Position numbers and translations under genes: made by a program. The notes below the pieces were generated by a model. That model ran no database searches. It was not told the DNA's origin and saw nothing but the letters and a program-made list of their open reading frames with translations. 11,128 nt of DNA from Dunaliella salina (Eukaryota; Chlorophyta; Chlorophyceae; Chlamydomonadales; Dunaliellaceae). Shown piece by piece: positions 1 to 7,300 of this stretch. The stretch is from NCBI GenBank assembly GCA_002284615.2, contig MU069468.1:148046-159173 (forward strand), read 5' to 3'. Numbering within the stretch: the stretch's first letter is position 1; every line of letters begins with the position of its first letter.

Positions 1-64
1 ACACATGTGCTTGCGCACACATGTGCTTGCGCACACATGTGCTTGCGCACACATGCGCTTGCGC
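1..64. repeat. 16-bp tandem repeat, four copies
   Basis: Unit ACACATGTGCTTGCGC. Three copies are exact and the fourth has one change (GTGC to GCGC). The array begins at the window edge and may be longer. Confidence 0.97.
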
Positions 65-516
65 ACGTGCATCATATGTAACTTGCAGTTGTGCGCCCAG
101 TGCGCACTACCCCAAGTAAAAGCAATTTTTCTGGGCATGCTAGTGCTCTTGTGGCAGGACCCTAGGTCCCAACACACACATGTACTGAAAATATGGACTC
201 CCACCTGGTGCCTGTGTGGATGATTGAGGGGAGCCAGATGGAGCTTTTGCTTGTTGTGCATCTCCTGGCTTCTTCTGCCTGGTCAACACTCCGAATTCCT
301 GCGTACAAAACGCATAGGCGATATTGGAAAAGGAATTCATACATGATTAGCTGTGCTGCTCTCTCTGCGTTCTGTCTTTGCATTCACGCGGATGCATATG
401 CAAGAGTGCAGTGTCCCAGGCATAGTTCCTCTAATCAAGGAAATGCAGCAAAAGCCATTAAGTGTCCACAAGGAACGAAGTCATACGCTGAGCAGGCTTG
501 TAAGCCTGCAAGCTAA
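65..516. other. Stretch without a recognised gene
   Basis: About 450 bp of mixed sequence. A 107-codon plus-strand frame (193-516) crosses it but shows neither a domain nor supporting splice signals. I see no repeat unit or RNA gene. Confidence 0.4.
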
Positions 517-762
517 CTCAAAAAACTTTGGGAATTCAAAAGAGCGGATCATCTCCGCAGCCAGATCTCCCCTGAAGCACATGAAGTTTTAATGCTTGCA
601 AGTAAGCAGGCCAAACCATCTTTTGATGCTCAGCACAGAGATTTGCTGCAAGCATGTGCAGGCTGCCAGGCAGAATTGCTTGTGAGAGCCCCCTTTTGGA
701 AAGATAGGTGCATTTCACACTGGCAACAAGTGATTAGCACTCTAAAACTTAAGCTGCTTTGA
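517..762 (+). CDS. Unrecognised short open frame, possible exon or gene remnant
   Basis: Open from after a TAA at 514-516 to TGA at 760-762; the first ATG is at 592 (56 codons). The product has a varied, protein-like composition (for example SQISPEAHEVLMLASKQAK, then APFWKDRCISHWQQVIS). That is unlike the low-complexity frames around it. A second plausible stretch in another frame lies just upstream (about 400-520), so this could be a frameshifted remnant or a terminal exon. No family is recognised and no acceptor is convincing. Confidence 0.2.
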   Translation, partial: LKKLWEFKRADHLRSQISPEAHEVLMLASKQAKPSFDAQHRDLLQACAGCQAELLVRAPFWKDRCISHWQQVISTLKLKLL

Positions 763-904
763 GGTTTTTTAACCACATATGGAGATGTGGGGTGAAACTG
801 GTTCAAATGGAGTGCAAACAGAGCCCGTTGGTCTCCTGACAGAGGCTTGCCAGACTTGCTCATCTGTCTGTGAAGGTGGGTTCCGTGGGGATGATATCAA
901 AGCT

Positions 905-1510
905 TTTGTGCAGGAGGCAGGAGGCTGCAAAAAAAAAGTAGTGGGACACATGCCCAAAAACTGGGTGGGACTCCCCTGACCCACCCACCCACCCCAAAAC
1001 CCCCCTTGCAGCCAGCCTACACGGACAAAAAGGGTATCAATCTGCTCCTTTTTGAAATAGCTATCCACCTGCATACTCACCATACTGGAAAAGTGAGTTG
1101 TAGCAGAGTTATGGGACAAAAACTGAGCAGCGAACGCCCATGCATACCTGCCCTTCCAGGCACCCACAACTGGCGTGCAAGTCCACTAAATGCCCTTCCG
1201 ACTTCACCATGCATAATGACATCATATATTTTCACTATCCTGGAAGTTTGAACTGGTTTGCCGAATGTTCGCCTCTACACCCCCTGGCGCCCACACCCTT
1301 GCGGGCATGGCATTGCCTCCCAGCCATGCACATAGACACCCCCTTTTACTCAATTTACTCAAAGAGGGTGCCAATAGACAGTTCTTAAGCTCAGGAATCC
1401 AATGGTGTCTTTAGAATTCTGTAGAAGTGGCCCATAAAAATTCTGGAGGGGGTGTTCGAAAAAGTCGATTTCCCCCCTCAACCACCTACCACCCCCCCCT
1501 CCTCGGATCG
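905..1510 (+). repeat. Outer left arm of a large inverted duplication
   Basis: The arm is the reverse complement of about 2890-3480. The best blocks are 1136-1186 with 3204-3254 (46 of 51 identical), 1319-1356 with 3040-3075, and about 1410-1452 with 2943-2985. The coordinate sum stays near 4390-4396 across these blocks, showing collinear arms with few indels. The outer edge is indistinct (905-920). Confidence 0.85.
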
Positions 1511-1524
1511 GACCCATACATATA

Positions 1525-1713
1525 CCAATCGATAGCTCTTGATCTCAGGATTCCGAATATGTAGTTCTGAATGGGAGTGACCATTGTGTTACAAAAAATA
1601 TGCTTCTGGCAGCCTCCTGCAGGAGGGAAGATTTTGTGTAACTTTTGGACGGCACGTTTTGATCCAATTAAGAACTATACACATAGAATCCTGAGCTTTA
1701 GAGTTATCGTTGG
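1525..1713. mobile_element. 189-bp foldback element flanked by TA, MITE-like
   Basis: The sequence is self-complementary about 1619.5 along its full length. The ends are CCAAT/ATTGG-like (CCAA at 1525, TTGG at 1710-1713), CTCAGGATTC pairs exactly near both ends (1544 and about 1687), and the centre is the perfect palindrome CCTCCTGCAGGAGG at 1613-1626. TA lies on both sides, as for Stowaway/mariner-type insertions. It sits only in the left arm of the large inverted repeat and accounts for much of that arm's extra length. No coding capacity. Confidence 0.75.
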
Positions 1714-1865
1714 TAAATATATATTATTTGTATCTATATAGGGTTAGTGGGTTTAGCAACAAATAAATAAATATATATAAATAAACATTTACATATTATA
1801 AACAAATAAACTTATACTTAATTAATAACTTATACATACTTAATAACTTATATATACCTTAGCTC
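1714..1865. repeat. AT-rich simple sequence
   Basis: Imperfect repeats of AAATAAATA and ACTTATA/TAATAACTTATA units. In the folded block this lies opposite the (TA)n tract of the right arm. Confidence 0.7.
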
Positions 1866-1999
1866 CATGACCAGTTCGAAGGGTCCCCCCAAAATAATTG
1901 ATTTATTTAATTCGATTGGCTCAATTCAAATCCCCAGGAATGAATATGTCAATTCGAAGGGCACTTTGAAGGGTTCGAATGGCTCACTGCTGGCCTTTA

Positions 2000-2650
2000 T
2001 TTCTCAATACGAACACCCAATTCGAATCTTGCTGCAAGGCTGCTGCTGATTCTGCTGCTGCTCAGGGACTGGAGAGGCTTCGGTGCATTTTGCTCCCTGG
2101 AAAGAGCAAACTTCATCATCAGCATCCAACCCACAGCAATCCACAAGCTTCACCGCCGTATAGCGAGCCCATGTACAAACATTGGAGCCCATGCACAAAA
2201 ATTGGAGCTGTGCATGCAACATTAACCGAGCTGTCACCTGGAGGACGCCCCACGGGGTTCTTCTGCTGTGCTGGTTGCCCCTTCTTGTCTGCCAAGGCCT
2301 TGGCAACAGTGAAAGACAGCCCGCGCGGGGCCCGGAAATATTTATATAATTCGTCAAAAATCCGGAGTAAACACGAACTAGGTGTCTGGGCAAACCGGAG
2401 ATCTTTCGCTCTGTAACGTCGGATTTTGCCTAGGCCCCGGAGCTGCGGGTTCGGTTCTCGATGAACCCCTTGGATTTTTCTGACACAGTTCCGGGAAAAC
2501 CGGAGGCGCGCAGAAGGGCCTTGTCTTTCACTGCTTGGCAAGCTTGTTTTGGGTTGCTAAGAGCTGCTGGGTGGGGGATACAGGCTTCAGCCACTTTGCT
2601 AAGGGGCAGGACCTTGCGCTGGGGGCCTGTGAGGCCATTTCCAGCACTTG
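2000..2650. other. Central part of the inverted block, no gene recognised
   Basis: About 650 bp, richer in G+C than its AT-rich shoulders. Frames of up to 145 codons cross it on both strands (for example 1979-2416 plus), but they overlap each other and show no recognisable domain. Weak inverted matches around a centre near 2420 suggest this is the eroded loop of the duplication. Confidence 0.4.
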
Positions 2651-2809
2651 TCCTTTTCAACCCTGGAATTAATCAATTTCCAATTCGAACGGAGTTCAAA
2701 AGCTCAAACAATAACTAATTAAAGACTTCAAATTTTGGGGTTTGAGCGCCCCAGAATCAATTAATTTCCGAACTGATCATGGAGCTACAGTACAGTATAC
2801 TTGTATTTG

Positions 2810-2813
<4 letters not shown>

Positions 2814-2865
<52 letters not shown>
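2814..2865. repeat. (TA)n microsatellite
   Basis: About 52 bp of uninterrupted TA repeat in the right arm of the inverted duplication. Confidence 0.97.
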
Positions 2866-2869
<4 letters not shown>

Positions 2870-2870
2870 C

Positions 2871-2890
2871 GAACTTATATATATAAGTTC
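2871..2890. repeat. 20-bp perfect palindrome
   Basis: GAACTTATATATATAAGTTC is its own reverse complement and directly follows the (TA)n tract. It could extrude as a cruciform. Confidence 0.9.
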
Positions 2891-3480
2891 AATTGGAGGG
2901 GGGGCGGAGGGGGGGGTCTGGGAGGCCTCGACTTTTTGGGACCCCCCCTCTAGAATTTTTCTAGCCATTCCTACAGAATTTTAAATACATCGTCAATCTT
3001 TTTGAGCTCAAGAGCTGTTGTTTGGCACTATTTTTGTGCAAATTGAGTAAAAGGGGGTCTGTGTTCATGGCTGGGAATCAGTGCCAAGCGCGTAAAGGTC
3101 TGAGCAGCAAGGGGTGTGGAGGTAAACATGCCGCAAACCAATCCGGACAAGACAGTGTCAATGTATGATGTGTTCTATCTTGATGAATTCAGGAGTGCAA
3201 TTTGTGGACTTGCAAGCCACTTGTGGGTGTCCGGAAGGGCAGGTTTGCATGGGCGTCCGCTCCTGATTTTGACCCATAACGCTGCTGCTACAAAATGTTT
3301 AATTGTGCTAAATATGCAGGTTGACAGCTATTTGAAAGAGGAGCAGATTGAACCTTTTTTGATTGGGTAGGGGCACTGGAAGGTTGTTTTTTTTGGGGGG
3401 GGGGGGGGGTCAGGGGGGTCCAGCGCAAAATTTATGCGCGCCTCCACGGAATTTTTTTTCCTCCCTCCTGGCTAGCACCT
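2890..3480 (-). repeat. Outer right arm of a large inverted duplication
   Basis: Partner of about 905-1510. Weaker pairing goes on inward: 18 bp at 2769-2786 match 1861-1878 inverted at 17 positions, and 12 bp at 2522-2533 match 2307-2318. The whole 2.5-kb block may therefore be one eroded palindrome. The arm contains a T8G15 run at 3387-3409 where the left arm has a CCCA-rich stretch. Confidence 0.85.
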
Positions 3481-3788
3481 TAATCTTGCAGGTGTGACAC
3501 ACTCAACTACTGTAGCCACCACGGGGTGTAGAAAATGAACCAAACAATTGTTGGGGCTCTCGCAACATGGAACGACTTTTGAAATTTCATTTTACGAGGG
3601 TTCGTGAAAGGTATAGGGTTACACTGAGCAATCAATCTAAGCCCTCACAGCTACGGTCAAGGGAGGGTCCCTCCATGGTACCGGAGGCTGGAGCTCCCCA
3701 GCATGGAAAATGTCTTAGCTGAAGCTGCAGCTGCTGCTGAGGACTTTGTGGACCCCAGCTGCAGCTACCAGCAGCTCCAAGTGTTGAA
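3476..3788. other. Unique sequence between the inverted repeat and the G-rich tract
   Basis: About 310 bp with no recognised gene. Short plus-strand frames exist, such as one beginning near 3567 that stops after about 50 codons, but none has support. Confidence 0.4.
3619..3623 (-). promoter_or_regulatory. Possible TGTAA polyadenylation signal for THO2
   Basis: On the minus strand this reads TGTAA, the usual poly(A) signal of chlorophycean algae. It is the only such pentamer I found between the last THO2 exon and the repeat block. It lies about 700 nt after the tentative stop. A pentamer occurs often by chance. Confidence 0.2.
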
Positions 3789-3923
3789 GGAGGGGCAGGG
3801 GCAGGGGAAGGAACCCAGGGTCGAGGGAGCAAGTTCCAGCTCAGGGCAAGGGGGCAGGCACAGAGGCAGGGGCAGGAGGGGCAGGGGCAAGGGGAGGGCT
3901 GAGGGTGTGAGCAAGCAGGGGTG
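3789..3923. repeat. G-rich purine tract (GGGGCAGG-type repeats)
   Basis: Irregular repeats of GGGGCAG/AGGGGCAGG run through this stretch on the plus strand, with many runs of three or four Gs that could form G-quadruplexes. On the plus strand it reads as an Arg/Gly-rich tail (RGRGRRGRGKGR) of a 73-codon frame at 3703-3924. I treat that as a by-product of the repeat, because no homology or gene structure supports it. It lies just downstream of THO2 in the opposite sense. Confidence 0.6.
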
Positions 3924-3924
3924 A

Positions 3925-4316
3925 GCGAGTAAACAAAGAGATGGTAAAAGGGGATGAGTAGAGACCAAGAGCCGTTTGTCAAGATGAAGGAACACTGGAG
4001 TTCACAAACTCCTGAATTTTTCTGGCGGACCTCGCACAGCCTTAATGCTTGCAAACTGGCTCATGCAAGTATTTTGGAACCTCATAATAAGTTGGTGTCG
4101 TGATACATTTGTTTCGTTGTGGTATACAAAAGGAATTGATAGGCTGCTAGCATCTTGTGCCACCGTTCAGTCCAGGGATTTGTTGAGCGGGTAAAATGCA
4201 ACGAGACATGTGGGCCAGCCACCCAGCTAAGCTGCCCACACACGGGGCACAAATTGCAGCCGCCCAGGTTGCCTTGTCATCCATTGGACATCCTTCATCC
4301 TGTACAGAACGGCACA
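3925..4316. other. Region downstream of THO2 without a recognised gene
   Basis: About 390 bp. A 59-codon minus-strand frame (about 4326-4153, starting MLVMCRSVQDEG) runs through it and could be more C-terminal coding sequence. I recognise no motif in it. Confidence 0.4.
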
Positions 4317-4391
4317 TCACAAGCATGTGTACTCAGCAAAAACAATGAAGCTCTCAGGCCAGCCCTTCATCTTTTCCTTGTCAGCCACATT
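4317..4391 (-). CDS. THO2: Tentative last exon of THO2
   Basis: Acceptor ggctacag at 4392 followed by 24 codons (starting NVADKEKMKGWPESF) and TGA at 4317-4319, phase 0. The intron would be only 44 or 77 nt, far shorter than the others in this gene (147 nt or more). I recognise no family motif here, and many THO2 proteins carry a long basic tail that is not seen. The gene may instead stop by read-through of exon 15 near 4370, or continue in exons I cannot identify. Confidence 0.3.
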   Translation of the reverse strand, partial: NVADKEKMKGWPESFIVFAEYTCL

Positions 4392-7300
4392 CTGTAGCCT
4401 CCAATTTTCAAGACAGTCCACAGAACACGCACTACCTTTTCCCAACTCTCTGGCACTGAATGCATCACCTTCTCTGAGATGACCCTGCCAGGCTTCTCCA
4501 TCTCTGCGTTGAAAGCAATTGTGTACGAGCGCCCCATGATCTTCAAGTCTTCGCGCTGCTCATCAGCCATGGCCTGCACGTTGAACATGAATGGGAAACA
4601 TGATATGAATGGGACAGACAAGATTGTGAGCAAAACATGAGCGATACATTCTGCAAAGGCAGGCAGGGCAAGAGAGCTCAACCATGGGCGTGAGTGAATT
4701 CAGGGCTGGCTGACATGCTTGAAGCCTTCTCAGGCCTGCAACAATGGAGGATGTGAAGCCAGATAGATGCGGCACCTTTGTTTTTCTTGTTTTAACAAAG
4801 CTCCCCGGCACTCATTGAACAGGGTCTAGGCCACATGACAGGCTGGAAAAAAAAGGTAAAGACAGGCCACTGTTTCTCCGGCTGTGTATTTCACTATGTC
4901 TGACCGAGTGGTTTTGGAAACCCTTGTCATTTTTTTCCGCTTGCATTTGGGCATCCATTGGAACAATGGTAGGTGTGCTATATGCATGAAGCACATCCTG
5001 CTTGCTGCTCTAAAGAAATGCAGCATCCACAACAGAAGCCACCTCTCTGTCACACCGTGCATATTATAGTGCACAAAAAACACCATGCATGGCACAGCAC
5101 AAAGCACCCCTCTTTAAAGGGACCCGCACTGTTAACAAGATGCAGCGGTGTACTAGCTCATCGAGCAGAGAGTCCAATTGCACCGGGGAAAGCAGCGCAT
5201 CTTATCATGTATACGCACCTTCTCAAGGCCTCCACGCAGTACTCGCACGTGCATGTCCACCACCGGGAACACGGGAATCAGGCGCTTGAGCACAGACAAC
5301 GCGTTGCGCCGCGATGTGTACTCCGTACTCTCTAAACACTGTCTGAAATTGAACTGTTGTCAAGGAAGAATGCAGAGGCATGGCATTTTTGGTGGGATGA
5401 TGAACCCAGTTGGTTGTGCGACATTCATGGTGCACCCACCACATGCCTATCAAAAGGTAAGCGAGGCTGATTGAAGTGACACTGCTTAACATGCAATCAT
5501 GGAATCCTGGCGCTTAAGGTGTTGCGGCAGTTGTAGGAAAGTGGTCGAGAAAACTGCAAGCATGCCCTGAAGGGCAGGACGTTCATACCTGGCACGCCAT
5601 TGCATTTCCTACTCACCAGCATGTTGCGGTGCCATTTGCCCATGAGCCCCTTGAACTGCTCATATGTGGTGCGCCTGCCATCTGTGTGGGAGGTCAGATT
5701 GATCGAAAAGCCTGAGTGCACCTCACACTCATCCGAGTACACCTGAGCACGGAGGATACAAGAGTCAACCGCAGCATTATATCAGTCAGGAATACCAAGG
5801 TCTGGGATTTTGTGCTCTATTAAATTTCTGTGCGCAAGGCTACAAAGGGCCAGTGCACTTCTTGATGCATGCGCTCAGAGGAAAGAGGTGCAATGTCCTT
5901 GCGGATGGTTACACAGCACATGCAGGTAGCGTCCTGCAATGCCTACTACACAGCCCTTGGTGGTTCAAGGAAGCAACACAGGTGTGGCCTGGCCACTCTC
6001 ACGCTCTTATTTAAACAGTACTCAGGAGTTGTAAATTGAATGAATTTGCTCGCTACCATGTGCCTGTCAAGGCCATACAACAACACCAGGGAGCAAGCTG
6101 AGCAGGCTGCAAGCTGATGAGACACACTCTCAGGGGGAACACGAATAATACCAGCATGATGTGCAGGAAACTAATGCCAGAAAACACACCTTTTCCGTGG
6201 ACCTCCAGTAGTTGAGCAGGCGCAGAGTTTCGCGCAGGAAAATGCCCAAGTTGATGGCCTCACGGTCGGTGATGCAGCGCAGCAAGGGCACCACATCTGA
6301 CAGCAACTGCGCAAAAACACGGCAGGGTCTTGTGAGGTTGCAAGGATAGGGCTTGCCAGCTTGCTGAATCTTCCCTAGTATGAGAGCAAACCTGCTTGTT
6401 TGTGTACCAGCGCGCACAAAGCAGGTTGTTGTGCCAGGCAAAGAGAATGCGCACCTTGTTGTAGTACCAGACAGTGGAGAAGTAGGGCACATCCAAGAGA
6501 TGTAGAAGGGGTCCGATGCGCGCGCAGTAAGCAGCGTCCTAAGCATTCATCGATTCAAGTGGTGTGTGTCACATTGAATGAAGCTGTTGACAAGCCCTTG
6601 CAGACAAGAGCAGAGACACATTGGAGAGCAATGCAAGCAGTATGTCACAGTCAAGCATAATGGGGCGGATGCAATAACTGGTGCTTATTATTGTCGTTGT
6701 ATAACCAGCCCAGACTGCACCAGGTCTAAGGGTCCAGGTAGGGTTTAGGGTTCAGGAACTGGACTGCACCAGTCAGTCGAGAAACCCTCAAAAATAAGTG
6801 CTCATGAGTACGTAAACAAATGTGCTCAGCAAAGTCTACGTCAGCCTCAAAAACATCAGGATAGACCTGGCGGTTGATGTCATCCTGTTTGAGTGATGCA
6901 AAGCACCTCCTGGCAGCTTTCTCACCAAGTGACCAATTCAAAGTCGCCTCTCTGAACATATCTGCCCATTCATGTGCCAATTATCTCACCTGAGCACTCG
7001 CGAGCATCCTGGGAACGACACACTCCTGGGCAAAAATCACAGGGATTTCCCTTTTGTTCTGGACCTGAGTAGCGAGTGCAGGAAGGCAAAGAGCAACACA
7101 TGTTTGATATCTGCAATAAGGACTGCTTGCCTGATGGCCACAGAAAACACATGTCTGACAGTGTGCTTATACCACAATATGACAGTCTGAATTGACATGC
7201 CTGCTGGGCCTGGACAACTGCTGTGTCTTCCAGTGAGCAGGGTGCATGCAAGAACACACAACGCAAACCACAGAAACTCCTCAAGCCACAAGGACCATGG

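Noticed and set aside
1..64. Repeated units at the window start as a CRISPR array
   Set aside because: The 16-bp units are directly head to tail with no spacers, and the context is eukaryotic. It is a minisatellite.
2448..2466. GGTTCGGTTCTC as a tRNA-type B box of a SINE
   Set aside because: It matches the B-box consensus only loosely. I found no A box at suitable spacing and no tRNA-like fold.
1979..2541. Overlapping 140-145-codon frames on both strands as transposon genes
   Set aside because: They overlap in opposite directions, lack any transposase or polymerase motif, and fall in the eroded centre of the inverted block.
3632..4054. 140-codon minus-strand open frame, Pro/Cys-rich, as the THO2 C-terminal tail
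   Set aside because: It is the complement of the G-rich purine repeat. The THO2 tail should be basic, and no splice acceptor in a compatible phase links it.
6740..6753. TAGGGTTTAGGGTT, resembling plant-type telomere repeat (TTTAGGG)
   Set aside because: Fewer than two full units inside a THO2 intron. This is within chance expectation and does not indicate a telomere.
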